Origin: Dehalococcoidia bacterium
GTDB lineage: Bacteria > Chloroflexota > Dehalococcoidia > Dehalococcoidales > Fen-1064
DNA length: 47,130 bases
Reading direction: 5' to 3'
Assembly (NCBI GenBank): GCA_011171075.1
Contig: DUFD01000040.1
Coordinates: 1-47,130 of the forward strand
This document shows positions 32,796 through 40,921 of this stretch, piece by piece; position 1 is the first letter of the stretch, and the number at the start of each line of letters is the position of its first letter. Made by a program: the position numbers and the translations under genes. The notes below the pieces were generated by a model. It was not told where the DNA came from. It made no database searches and saw only the letters and a list, made by a program, of their open reading frames with translations.

Positions 32796-33308
32796 CTAGA
32801 GATTAAGATAACACATCAGTTCTTCTGGCTTGAACTCGTGGGCCCTTGCAGTTTCATCGAGGACAAACCCGAACTTCCGGAATGGCAGAAAGGAAATCTG
32901 TTCGACCCAGTTATTTCCAGCAGGCTTATCACAGACACCCACCTCAATCCTGTTGAAGCCGGCTGACTCGCAGAAATCAATGAGTTCCCGTATCATCGTG
33001 CTTGCCAGCCCCTTGTTCCTGTATTCACCGGATATTGCCAGGCAGCCGACCAGTATTGTCGTGTCCAGTCTTTCGTTCGTCGGGCAGGTGGAGAGGCCGA
33101 TTCTTCGAGCGTACTTCTTGGGCAGAAAGATAAGCTGACCGGCGGGTTTATCGTCCTCATAGGCACTGTATCCAATGCATCCTATTTCATCGAATATCTG
33201 AGACCACATATCGCATTGAAACGTCCTGCTGGTTATATCGAACATGCAGCACGGAACGGGTCGCCCGAGTCCGTTAAGTATCATGTCTCTGGTGATTTTC
33301 CGTATCAA
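32796..33308 (-). CDS. GNAT family N-acetyltransferase
   Basis: 170 residues. Acetyl-CoA motif A is in CLAISGEYRNKGLASTMIRE (R-x-x-G-x-A). The N-terminal part carries CCMFDIT and a Cys-rich stretch not usual in the family. Substrate unknown. Starts 4 nt inside the end of the thioredoxin-like gene (ATGA) and ends 12 nt before the toroid gene. Confidence 0.85.
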   Translation of the reverse strand: MIRKITRDMILNGLGRPVPCCMFDITSRTFQCDMWSQIFDEIGCIGYSAYEDDKPAGQLIFLPKKYARRIGLSTCPTNERLDTTILVGCLAISGEYRNKGLASTMIRELIDFCESAGFNRIEVGVCDKPAGNNWVEQISFLPFRKFGFVLDETARAHEFKPEELMCYLNL

Positions 33309-33616
33309 TGCTTCTCCTGTTCCAGCGCTGACAGTAATCTCTCTTCAATATAGTCGAAGCTCTTCGGCCAATCGTTTATCGGAATCCTGTCACCGTTAAT
33401 GAAGAGGTTGCTGTATACACTGCCCGGCCTGTCCCCGTTTCGCCACTCGTGAATCAGGCCGGACATGTATTCCGGTAAGGTATCTATATCACCGTCGTCA
33501 ATATCCCACAGGTTGTAGGTCGTCAGCGTAAGGCCGTACTTGTGGCATTTTTCGGTTATGACTGCGTAATCGCGGTCACAGAGACAGAACGGATTAATCA
33601 GCAGTTCGACTTTCAT
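33305..33616 (-). CDS. Small thioredoxin-like protein
   Basis: 103 residues. The start VELLINPFCLCDRDY has a CxC pair at 11 and 13 at the position of the thioredoxin active site, and SNLFINGDRIPINDWPKSFDYIEERL follows the usual beta-Pro-beta plus helix layout (an Ile-Pro next to the strand). Assignment is by pattern, not a known family. It starts the cluster that includes GNAT, toroid and Nudix genes. Confidence 0.65.
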   Translation of the reverse strand: MKVELLINPFCLCDRDYAVITEKCHKYGLTLTTYNLWDIDDGDIDTLPEYMSGLIHEWRNGDRPGSVYSNLFINGDRIPINDWPKSFDYIEERLLSALEQEKH

Positions 33617-33660
33617 CTCTTTTCTTACTCTCGCTTAAGACCGTGGGTGTGATTGCTTAT

Positions 33661-34197
33661 CTACTGGACTCTCCGGTATTCCAGATACATATGCAGCCCG
33701 GCGATGCTCTTGGCATCCTCGATTTTGCCGGAGGCAAACAGGGTGGGAATCTCTGATACCGGCACGCGGACGAGGCTGATACCTGCCGTGTCCTCCGCGT
33801 GCAGTCGACTGGGCGTGAGCTCAGTAGCCAGGTAAAGGTGGAGGTACTCGGTGCAGTAGCCCGGCGTCGAGTAGAAACCGCCCAGCCTTTCCACTTTTCC
33901 CGGTAGATACCCCGTCTCCTCCTGCATCTCACGGCGGACAGTCTCCTCCGGATTCTCGCCGGCGTCGATGCCGCCCGCCGGTATCTCCAGAAGCTCTTTC
34001 TCAATAGCCTTGCGGTACTGCCTCACCAGCAGGACGTTGTCATTCTCGTCAATGGGAATAACGGCAATGCAGTCGCTGTGCTCAACAATTTCCCGTGTGG
34101 ACTCCCGGCCATCGGCGGTCTTTACAGTATCTATTCGCAGATTGACCGCCCGGCCTTCAAAGACTGTGTGTGACGAAAGGATTTTCTCTTCGGTCAA
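33661..34197 (-). CDS. nudF: ADP-ribose pyrophosphatase (NudF-type Nudix hydrolase)
   Basis: 178 residues. Nudix box built around GGIDAGENPEETVRREMQEE, preceded by ELLEIPAG, the ADP-ribose form. VRQYRKAI and GFYSTPGYCTEYLHLYLA are the NudF signatures. TTG start at 34197 with GGAGG upstream. Breaks down ADP-ribose from NAD turnover, and NAD kinase is encoded 0.5 kb upstream. Confidence 0.92.
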   Translation of the reverse strand: MTEEKILSSHTVFEGRAVNLRIDTVKTADGRESTREIVEHSDCIAVIPIDENDNVLLVRQYRKAIEKELLEIPAGGIDAGENPEETVRREMQEETGYLPGKVERLGGFYSTPGYCTEYLHLYLATELTPSRLHAEDTAGISLVRVPVSEIPTLFASGKIEDAKSIAGLHMYLEYRRVQ

Positions 34198-34221
34198 ATC
34201 AGGCCTCCGCTATGGTGGGCG

Positions 34222-34701
34222 TCACACTATTACGGGGGACTTCTCAAGGTTAATAATGAGGGCTACCTCATTACAGTCTGGGAACTTAGGACAGTGGTAG
34301 CACTCCGTCCAGACCTTGCGCGGCAGCTCCATCTTGTCCACCTCGGAAAAACCGAACCTCTGGAAGAAATCGGGCTTGTAGGTCAGGCAAAAGGCGGTAG
34401 GGAGACCCAGCGCACGGGCCTCTTCTAGGCAGGCTTCCACCAGTCGGGAGCCGATGCCCTGTCGCTGGTTTTCCTCAGATACCGCTACCGACTTTACCTC
34501 AGCCAGGTCGGCCCACATGACATGCAGGGCAGCACAACCGGTTACCTGCTCGTCCTGTCTGACGACAAAGTAGTCACGGAGGTTCTCGTATATCTCACTG
34601 AGCGGTCGGGGCAGCATTTCATCCTTGTCGGCAAAATAGTTAATCAGCCGGTGCATTTCGGCCACATCACTGATGGTGGCTTTCTCTACTATCAACTCCA
34701 T
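34222..34701 (-). CDS. GNAT N-acetyltransferase, short N-acetylglutamate synthase type
   Basis: 159 residues. Acetyl-CoA motif VSEENQRQGIGSRLVEACLE and the C-terminal LPRKVWTECYHCPKFPDC are typical of the short stand-alone acetyltransferases thought to start arginine biosynthesis in many bacteria. The two CxxC-like Cys near the end are part of that signature. Between NudF and nadK genes; the nadK start is on the same strand. Confidence 0.82.
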   Translation of the reverse strand: MELIVEKATISDVAEMHRLINYFADKDEMLPRPLSEIYENLRDYFVVRQDEQVTGCAALHVMWADLAEVKSVAVSEENQRQGIGSRLVEACLEEARALGLPTAFCLTYKPDFFQRFGFSEVDKMELPRKVWTECYHCPKFPDCNEVALIINLEKSPVIV

Positions 34702-34703
34702 CT

Positions 34704-35543
34704 CTAACCCTGCTTCCCCTTGAGACGTTTCTCCAGTGAGCCGAAGAAAGAGGTATCGCTGTGTATCCTCAGAAAACGGACCGTGTTCGAACTGCGCTTC
34801 ACGGTAACAACGGTACCGTCCGGTAGCGGGGTAACGATATGTCCATCAACCGTCAGCGCCGCCGAATGGAGTGTACTCACACGCAGTTCAATAGTTGATG
34901 TTGGTGGCAGCACGAGCTTGTAGCTGGCGCTGAGGTGGGGCACTATTGGTAGAAGCAGCATCTCTTTTGCCTGCGGGTGCAGTATCGGGCCGCCGGCTGC
35001 CAGCGCATATCCGGTGCTGCCGGTAGCGGTCGACACAATGACGCCGTCGGCCTTGTAGGTGGTGAGTGACTGGCCGTCGACACTGGCCTCGACCCGGATA
35101 AGGCGTGCGACTTCACCATGGGCGATGACCATATCGTTCAGGGCGTAAAATGTCCGTGGTTCGGCGGATTTCCCGACAGCCGGGAGTTCGACTTCGAGTA
35201 GTGAACGCTCGTCAAGCCAGCCCTCTCCGGCCAGCAGGGAAGCCAGCTTGTCCCGCGCTTCGGCAACAGCAAGCTCGGTCATGAAACCCAGGTTGCCCAG
35301 GTTGATGCCCGTAATTGGCACCGGCCTCGGCAGAATCGCCTGGGCGGCACGGAGTATTGTGCCGTCACCACCTATACTGAGCACTAGGTCGGTGCCGTCT
35401 ACACAAGTTCTGGCGGTGTCTCCCTCCCAGGCAGAGCAGAGCCAAGTGGTGATACCCCTGTTACTGAGGAACTGCTCCAGCTCTCTGGCCAGGTTACCGG
35501 CAGCCTCATTCAGAGGGTGAAAGATAATGCCAACTCTCTTCAT
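34704..35543 (-). CDS. nadK: NAD kinase
   Basis: 279 residues. Phosphorylates NAD to NADP. GGDGT at 58-62, INLGNLGFMTEL, NDMVI and the GSTGYALAAGGPI segment are the family motifs. ATG at 35543; a longer open frame from 35723 is not used because it covers the promoter (TTGACA-17-TACACT) and the divergent gene's start. Two nt after it comes the short acetyltransferase gene. Confidence 0.94.
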   Translation of the reverse strand: MKRVGIIFHPLNEAAGNLARELEQFLSNRGITTWLCSAWEGDTARTCVDGTDLVLSIGGDGTILRAAQAILPRPVPITGINLGNLGFMTELAVAEARDKLASLLAGEGWLDERSLLEVELPAVGKSAEPRTFYALNDMVIAHGEVARLIRVEASVDGQSLTTYKADGVIVSTATGSTGYALAAGGPILHPQAKEMLLLPIVPHLSASYKLVLPPTSTIELRVSTLHSAALTVDGHIVTPLPDGTVVTVKRSSNTVRFLRIHSDTSFFGSLEKRLKGKQG

Positions 35544-35595
35544 AGCAATACCACATCTAAAAGTCGCGAAAATGACCACAGATGAGGGTAATTGC

Positions 35596-35624
35596 AGTGT
35601 AGCATCGGCATCATAGGGTGTCAA
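35596..35624 (-). promoter_or_regulatory. nadK promoter
   Basis: On the minus strand TTGACA (35624-35619), a 17-bp spacer and TACACT (35601-35596). It fixes the nadK start at 35543 and leaves a leader of about 46 nt. Confidence 0.65.
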
Positions 35625-35646
35625 ATCTGGTGCCCTTGTCTCGCTT

Positions 35647-35675
35647 TTGACTTTGCTCTCGTTTGGCGCTAATCT
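35647..35675 (+). promoter_or_regulatory. Promoter of the pyruvate-kinase-domain gene and moaB
   Basis: TTGACT (35647-35652), a 17-bp spacer and TAATCT (35670-35675). It diverges from the nadK promoter 22 bp away. Confidence 0.6.
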
Positions 35676-35722
35676 ATCAGGCAGAGAAGCGGACAGGAAG
35701 TTAAAGGGGGCAGAAGCCGGCA

Positions 35723-36286
35723 ATGGAAGGAAAGACGGTATATTTTGAAAACCCGGGAGTAGAGAATACCGACGAAACCCTGCGTATCGCCAGAGAGCGT
35801 GCCAGGGAGCTGGGGATAAAGACGGTTGTGGTGGCCACGACGGTGGGTGGTACGGCCGTGAAGGCTGTCGAGGTTTTCGAGGGGATGAAGGTGATTGCGG
35901 TTACCCATGTTACCGGCATGAGGGAGCCTAATGCTCAGGAGTTCACCGAGGAGAACCGGAAGAAGGTGGAAAGCAAGGGCGGGATAGTCCTGACAACCAC
36001 GCACGCCTTTACCGGTATCGGTGGGGCGATGCGCAGGAAGTTCAACATGTACCTGCTGGGAGACGTTATCGCCAATACTTTGCGTGTCTTCGGACAGGGG
36101 ACTAAGGTGGTCTGCGAGATTAGCCTGATGGCGGCGGATGCCGGCCTGGTGCGGATTGGCGAGGACATCATTGCCATCGCTGGCAGCGGCCGGGGGGCTG
36201 ATACGGCCGTTGTCCTCAAGCCGGTCAACACCAACGATTTCTTCGATATGAGAATCAGGGAGATTCTCTGCAAACCGCATTTTTAG
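35723..36286 (+). CDS. Stand-alone pyruvate kinase alpha/beta (C-terminal) domain protein
   Basis: 187 residues matching only the C-terminal domain of pyruvate kinase. LRIARERARELGIKTVVVATTVGGTAVKAVEVF is the nucleotide-like fold, and HAFTGIGGAMRRKF is typical of the free-standing family. There is no catalytic barrel, so it cannot be a pyruvate kinase. It may bind a ligand or regulate a metabolic enzyme. It is followed by moaB 12 nt later. Confidence 0.8.
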   Translation: MEGKTVYFENPGVENTDETLRIARERARELGIKTVVVATTVGGTAVKAVEVFEGMKVIAVTHVTGMREPNAQEFTEENRKKVESKGGIVLTTTHAFTGIGGAMRRKFNMYLLGDVIANTLRVFGQGTKVVCEISLMAADAGLVRIGEDIIAIAGSGRGADTAVVLKPVNTNDFFDMRIREILCKPHF

Positions 36287-36298
36287 GGGATTGACTTT

Positions 36299-36802
36299 AT
36301 GAGCTATCACGAGCATAGACATGCTGCACCCGAGAACGTAAACTGCGCCGTGCTCATAATATCCGACACCCGCACGGAGCAGGATGATGAGTCGGGGAAG
36401 CTCATCAAGCAGCGGCTGGCCGATAACGGGCACAAAGTCATGTCCTACGGCATCCTGAAGAATGATGCCGATGCTATCCGGGCAAAAATAGAGGAACTTG
36501 TGGCGCAGGCAGAGCTTCAGGTCATTATCACCAGTGGAGGCACCGGTGCCAGTAGCCGTGATGTCACCGTTGATACTGTCGAGCCGATGCTTGAAAAGAG
36601 GCTAGACGGCTTCGGGGAGCTTTTTCGACAGCTAACCTACCAGGAGATAGGCACCGGCAGCATCCTCAGCCGGGCGGTAGCCGGTGTCATCAGGGGCAGG
36701 GTAGTCCTCTGTTTCCCCGGCTCAGTTAATGCGGCCACGTTGGCGATGGACAAGATTATCCTGCCGGAGATAGGGCACCTGGTCAGGGAAGCTACGCGGT
36801 AG
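36299..36802 (+). CDS. moaB: Molybdopterin adenylyltransferase-type protein MoaB
   Basis: 167 residues. Adenylylates molybdopterin before metal insertion. ISDTR, ITSGGTGASSRDVT and FPGSV are the MoaB/Mog/CinA-N signatures. ATG at 36299, with AGGGG upstream. In the same transcript as the pyruvate-kinase-domain gene. Convergent with moaC. Confidence 0.93.
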   Translation: MSYHEHRHAAPENVNCAVLIISDTRTEQDDESGKLIKQRLADNGHKVMSYGILKNDADAIRAKIEELVAQAELQVIITSGGTGASSRDVTVDTVEPMLEKRLDGFGELFRQLTYQEIGTGSILSRAVAGVIRGRVVLCFPGSVNAATLAMDKIILPEIGHLVREATR

Positions 36803-36819
36803 GGCTGCGGTCTCAGCCT

Positions 36820-37299
36820 CTAGCTCTCTTTGCGATGGTATGTTCCGCTCTTGCCGCCGGTCTTGCTCTCCAGGCATATCTCGCTGATGGTCATGCCTTT
36901 ATCAACCGCCTTGCACATGTCGTAGATGGTCAGGGCGGCTACCGAGGCGGCCACCAGCGCTTCCATCTCCACGCCGGTCTTGCCGGTGCTCTTCGCCCGG
37001 GCGGTAATCTCTATGCAGTCGTCACCGGACAGGTCGAAATCAACGCTGACATTGTCGAGCAGGAGCGTGTGGCAGAGCGGTATCAGGTCGGGTGTTCTCT
37101 TGGCGGCGGTAATACCCGCCACCCGCGCCACGGCGAGGACGTCACCCTTTTTCATCTCGTTGGCCTTGACCAACCTCAGGGTTTCCGGCTTCATCGTTAC
37201 CCTGCCCTTGGCAACAGCCTCGCGTAGGGTATCTGCCTTCTGGCTGACATCGACCATCCGGGCTTTACCCTCCGGGTTAACATGACTTAGCTCGCTCAT
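36820..37299 (-). CDS. moaC: Cyclic pyranopterin monophosphate synthase accessory protein MoaC
   Basis: 159 residues. Second enzyme of molybdopterin synthesis. [61 protein letters not shown] and DKGMTI are the MoaC motifs. A consensus-like promoter lies upstream. moaA is 1.5 kb away on the same strand, but the ykgJ and enoyl-CoA hydratase genes run the other way between them. Confidence 0.95.
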   Translation of the reverse strand: MSELSHVNPEGKARMVDVSQKADTLREAVAKGRVTMKPETLRLVKANEMKKGDVLAVARVAGITAAKRTPDLIPLCHTLLLDNVSVDFDLSGDDCIEITARAKSTGKTGVEMEALVAASVAALTIYDMCKAVDKGMTISEICLESKTGGKSGTYHRKES

Positions 37300-37329
37300 C
37301 GTCCGCCTCCTCGCTCAATGGTTATGGTC

Positions 37330-37358
37330 AGTATAGCAAATCATGACGTGAGCGTCAT
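37330..37358 (-). promoter_or_regulatory. moaC promoter with inverted repeat over the -35
   Basis: On the minus strand ATGACG (37358-37353), a 17-bp spacer and TATACT (37335-37330). ATGACG and CGTCAT (37343-37348 and 37353-37358) form a 6-bp inverted repeat around TGAG that covers the -35. The same repeat lies 15 bp before the ykgJ -10, so one protein could control both. Confidence 0.55.
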
Positions 37359-37372
37359 CCGTTGATTTTAGA

Positions 37373-37378
37373 TATAAT
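37373..37378 (+). promoter_or_regulatory. -10 box of ykgJ-type gene; leaderless transcript likely
   Basis: TATAAT lies only 6 nt before the ATG at 37385, so transcription should start at or next to the first codon. No Shine-Dalgarno is visible. Confidence 0.5.
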
Positions 37379-37384
37379 GACAGC

Positions 37385-37843
37385 ATGGAAGGATTCCCGG
37401 TTGCTGACGAAGCACCAGAAGCGAAAGGAATACTCTGTTTCCGCTGCGGGGTCTGCTGTATGAAGTACTCGCCGCGGGTGACTACCATCGAGGCGGAGCA
37501 TATAGCTGAATCGCTGGGGATATCTCTTGAAACGTTTCTTGAGAGGTATACCGACGATTCCTGGTTTGAGCCGGGGTACTATCTACTTGATACCCAGGAC
37601 GGGGCCTGCGTCTTCCTTTGTGAGTCAGAAGACCCCCGAATGAAACTCTGCCGTATCCACTCAATCAGACCTCAGGTCTGCCGGGAGTGGCAGGCCGGTC
37701 TTGAGAAGAGGGAGTGTCTTGAGGGACTACAAAAGTGCTGGGGACTGATGGTTGACGTCTCCGGCAAGCTCAGTGGTCCCGAGGAAAAGCTCCACGAGTT
37801 TCTATTGATTTTCCCATGGTGGGGTGATAATAGCGTAACCTGA
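37385..37843 (+). CDS. YkgJ family cysteine-cluster protein
   Basis: 152 residues. Cys18-x2-Cys21-x2-Cys24-Cys25 and the later C-R-I-H-x-x-R-P-x-V-C-R-E-W are the YkgJ/FliB-type metal-binding signature, probably zinc or an Fe-S cluster. The function is unknown. It has no visible Shine-Dalgarno and a -10 box right before the ATG. Confidence 0.9.
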   Translation: MEGFPVADEAPEAKGILCFRCGVCCMKYSPRVTTIEAEHIAESLGISLETFLERYTDDSWFEPGYYLLDTQDGACVFLCESEDPRMKLCRIHSIRPQVCREWQAGLEKRECLEGLQKCWGLMVDVSGKLSGPEEKLHEFLLIFPWWGDNSVT

Positions 37844-37871
37844 AGGGCGTAGATATTTTGAGTTGATATCA

Positions 37872-37902
37872 GCTTGACACCCGTCAAGCGAGGTCTTAAC
37901 AT
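37872..37902 (+). promoter_or_regulatory. Promoter of the enoyl-CoA hydratase gene with an overlapping inverted repeat
   Basis: TTGACA (37874-37879), a 17-bp spacer and TAACAT (37897-37902). GCTTGAC (37872-37878) and GTCAAGC (37883-37889) form a perfect 7-bp inverted repeat over the -35, a likely repressor operator, for example of a fatty-acid-type TetR or MarR regulator; none is encoded nearby. Confidence 0.6.
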
Positions 37903-37951
37903 TGCTACCATGTCTCTGTAACGAGCACGAATATGGGAGGGAGTCTTTACT

Positions 37952-38788
37952 ATGGAGTACAAGCATATTATCTATCAACCGGGAAGGGTGGCCCGCATAA
38001 TACTTAACCGACCGCGTTACTACAATGCCCAGAGTCGACTGATGCGTGAGGAGATGGACGATGCCTTTGCCCGGGCGGCTGAGGATGACGAGGTAGGCGT
38101 CATTATTCTGTCCGGCGAAGGAAAGCACTTCTCCAGCGGTCATGACCTGGGTACACCTGAGGAGTTAGCTGAGCGTGAGGAACGAGGATTTCCAGCAACC
38201 CCGTTCGGACGTTATGCACGTAACCGCGCTACCTGCATGGAGAACAGCCTGCGGTGGCGTAACGTGCCCAAGCCGACCATCGCGATGGTGCACGGGAACT
38301 GTATTTTTGGCGGGATAATATTTGCCTCCGCCATGGATGTTATCTTTGCCGCAGAGGATGCCCTGTTTCTGCCCTCGCTATTGCAGTACTTCTCGGTACC
38401 ATGGGATCTCGGACCGCGCCGGACCAAGGAGATACTATTCGAGCACCGCTTTATGACTGCCTGGGAGGCCTGTCGCTATGGCCTGGTTAACCGGGTCTTC
38501 CCTCCGGATAAGCTCGAAGAGGAAACGCTGGCCTATGCCGGGCGCGTGGCTGATAATTACTTCACCAACCCATCAGGCATACGCATGGTCAAGTTTACTG
38601 TTAACCACATGCAGGACACCATGGGATTCACCACGGAGATTGAGGCCGCCCATGAGAGCCAGTTTCTCTTTCTTGAGTTTCGGGACAGGGAGCGGCTCCG
38701 TGATGAGAAGGGTGGAATTGCTAGGGCGTCGCTTGCTATGGAGAACCTGGAGATAACGCGACCCTGGCTGGAGTCGATGGGTCGCTAG
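37952..38788 (+). CDS. Enoyl-CoA hydratase/isomerase family protein
   Basis: 278 residues of the crotonase superfamily. Oxyanion-hole segments are KHFSSGHDLG and HGNCIFGGII. The region where a catalytic Glu of classical hydratases would lie reads LLQYFSVPWDLGPRR, so the reaction may differ (isomerase, hydrolase or decarboxylase). ATG at 37952 with GGGAGGG. Converges on moaA with a 4-nt overlap. Confidence 0.85.
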   Translation: MEYKHIIYQPGRVARIILNRPRYYNAQSRLMREEMDDAFARAAEDDEVGVIILSGEGKHFSSGHDLGTPEELAEREERGFPATPFGRYARNRATCMENSLRWRNVPKPTIAMVHGNCIFGGIIFASAMDVIFAAEDALFLPSLLQYFSVPWDLGPRRTKEILFEHRFMTAWEACRYGLVNRVFPPDKLEEETLAYAGRVADNYFTNPSGIRMVKFTVNHMQDTMGFTTEIEAAHESQFLFLEFRDRERLRDEKGGIARASLAMENLEITRPWLESMGR

Positions 38789-39768
38789 CCGCCTATCTGC
38801 CACATCTGACGCTTTTCGGGGGCACCGTTCTCCCTGAGGTGGTGCTGTTGCTGTTTCCGGGTAGCGGCTTCTAGTATCAGGCGCTCCAGTTCGGCAATGT
38901 CAGCGCCGCTACGTAGCGGCTCTTTAAGGTCTATCTCATCATCATCAAGCAGGCACGGTCGGAGGTGACCGTCGGCAGTGAGGCGAAAGCGGTTGCACTC
39001 AGCACAGAAACACTCAGTCACCGCACCAATGAAGCCGAGCGTCCCGGGAGCATCCGGTAGCTTGTAATACCTGGCCGGGCCGTTACCGGATGTCGGAAAA
39101 TGAGGTTCCAGCTTACCGAGGGAGTGCTCAATAGATGACATAATATCGCGAACGGCTACCGTGCCGTTTCTCCCATTTCCATTGATGAAGGGCATGTGCT
39201 CGATGAACCTGACATGCCAGCCATCGTCGAGGAGCGTCTTTCTAGCAAAGTCCAGGACCTCGGCATCGTTCACGCCCCGGAGAACCACCATGTTTATCTT
39301 CACGGGGTTGAGGTCGGCTTCCTTGGCTGCTTCGATACCGGCAAGCACGTCCTTGAGTTGACCACCACCGGTGATATGCTCGAACCTGCTAGGCTTCAGG
39401 GAGTCCAGGCTGACGTTGACCCGGCTGAGACCGGCGGCCTTCAATTCCTCGACGTGCTGGGCAAGGTGCGTGCCGTTGGTGGTCAGCGATACCTCCTCGA
39501 TCCCCTCGGTGTGTGCCAGCATATCGACCAGTCGACTCAGATGCAGTCGCGTCAGGGCTTCACCTCCGGTAAGACGGAGCTTCTTTACTCCCAGTCTGGC
39601 CGCCGCTTGTACTATTAGGTGAATCTCCTCATAGCGCAGGATATCGTCATGCCTCAACTTATGGTCAAACCTGTCTGTGCAGTAGATACAGCGCAGGTCG
39701 CAGCGGTCGGTGACTGAGATGCGCATATAGTTGATGCGTCGACTGAAGGAGTCAATCAGGTCTGTCAT
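38785..39768 (-). CDS. moaA: GTP 3',8-cyclase MoaA
   Basis: 327 residues. Radical-SAM enzyme, first step of molybdopterin synthesis. The SAM cluster is Cys23, Cys27 and Cys30 in DRCDLRCIYC; the second cluster lies in CFCAECNRFRLTADGHLRPC. The C-terminus ends IGG, matching the catalytic Gly-Gly tail of MoaA. Fourth gene of the tup operon, 55 nt after tupC. Confidence 0.96.
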   Translation of the reverse strand: MTDLIDSFSRRINYMRISVTDRCDLRCIYCTDRFDHKLRHDDILRYEEIHLIVQAAARLGVKKLRLTGGEALTRLHLSRLVDMLAHTEGIEEVSLTTNGTHLAQHVEELKAAGLSRVNVSLDSLKPSRFEHITGGGQLKDVLAGIEAAKEADLNPVKINMVVLRGVNDAEVLDFARKTLLDDGWHVRFIEHMPFINGNGRNGTVAVRDIMSSIEHSLGKLEPHFPTSGNGPARYYKLPDAPGTLGFIGAVTECFCAECNRFRLTADGHLRPCLLDDDEIDLKEPLRSGADIAELERLILEAATRKQQQHHLRENGAPEKRQMWQIGG

Positions 39769-39823
39769 GTTTCTATCTCCATCTTATCACAGGTCTTGCA
39801 GATTGTCTTTCGTCATGGCCGCT

Positions 39824-40921
39824 TTAGTCCTGCTTTATCACGTGAACGGCTGTTGCCTTGAAGGACGCATGCACCGACTTCCCCTTCTCCAGGGACATCT
39901 CTCCGGCGGAACGATTGGTAATCAGGGCAACGAGCCGGAAACCGCAATCGATTTCAACGCGTGCCACCGGTCCCGTGCTGGTCATCCGGGTAATCTCTCC
40001 ACTGAAGGAGTTTCTGGCGCTGCTCGAGATGGGGGACAGGGCTAGGGTCACTTCTTCAGAGCGGATACAGGCGTGAACTCGGTCTCCCACGGCAAAATCG
40101 GATATTGCTTCGATAACACTGTGGTTCGTGCCGATAGTGACCACATTGTCCTCACTGGTAAGTACCAAGCCGTCGATGATATTCTCAATACCGACGAAAT
40201 TGGCCATCTCCCGGTTCCTTGGCGTATTAAATGCCTCGTGCCAGCCGCCCGTCTGAAGTATCTCACCGTTGAGCAGCATCCCCACCCTTCCGGCAAGCCG
40301 CTGTCCCTGGGACATATCGTGGGTGGCCATCACGATGGTCGTCTGGTAACGCTGGATGATATCGCCTATCAGCCCTTCAATCCTCGCTGTCGAGACCGGG
40401 TCTAGATTAGCGGTCGGTTCGTCAAGCAACAGTACCTCCGGCTCAGTAGCGATAGCGCGAGCAATAGCCACCCTTTGTATTTCACCCCCTGAGAGCATCC
40501 GGGCGTTTCTCTTGTGGAAGTCGGCCATGTCAACCATTTCGAGGACTTCGTCAACCCGGTTTCGAATACTGTCCCGGCTCATACCTCGCCACCTCAACCC
40601 GTAGGCCACGTTATCATGAACGCTGGTGTTGAATACCACCGGCTTTTGGAGGACAAAGGCCATGCGGCGCCGTGCCTCCAGCCGTTGCCCCGTCGATTCG
40701 GTAACGTCGGTACCGTCGAAATAGACTTTGCCCTGACTGGGCGTGTCAATCAGGTCGAGCAGCCGCAGGAGCGTTGTCTTGCCGGAGCCGGTCGGGCCGA
40801 TAAGGGCAAATACCTCCCCTCGCTCTATGCTCAGGTTTATACCCCTCAGGACATCCTGCCCGTTGAACCTCTGTCCCAGGTCTGTGGTCTCAATAATCGG
40901 TTCACTTGTAGACACATTCAC
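39824..40921 (-). CDS. tupC: Tungstate (or molybdate) ABC transporter, ATP-binding protein
   Basis: 365 residues. Walker A GPTGSGKTT (42-50), signature LSGGEIQRVAIARA, Walker B LLLDEPTANLD and switch His in ATHD. A C-terminal TOBE/Mop-like region of about 70 residues, including FSGEITRMTSTGPVARVEID, binds oxyanion or regulates. TupC rather than ModC is inferred from the TupA/TupB partners. Overlaps tupB by 4 nt. Confidence 0.9.
   Translation of the reverse strand: MNVSTSEPIIETTDLGQRFNGQDVLRGINLSIERGEVFALIGPTGSGKTTLLRLLDLIDTPSQGKVYFDGTDVTESTGQRLEARRRMAFVLQKPVVFNTSVHDNVAYGLRWRGMSRDSIRNRVDEVLEMVDMADFHKRNARMLSGGEIQRVAIARAIATEPEVLLLDEPTANLDPVSTARIEGLIGDIIQRYQTTIVMATHDMSQGQRLAGRVGMLLNGEILQTGGWHEAFNTPRNREMANFVGIENIIDGLVLTSEDNVVTIGTNHSVIEAISDFAVGDRVHACIRSEEVTLALSPISSSARNSFSGEITRMTSTGPVARVEIDCGFRLVALITNRSAGEMSLEKGKSVHASFKATAVHVIKQD

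Noticed and set aside
35544-35723. 60-residue N-terminal extension of NAD kinase
   Set aside because: It covers the nadK promoter and the start of the divergent gene, and NAD kinases begin at the MKRVGIIFHP-like strand.
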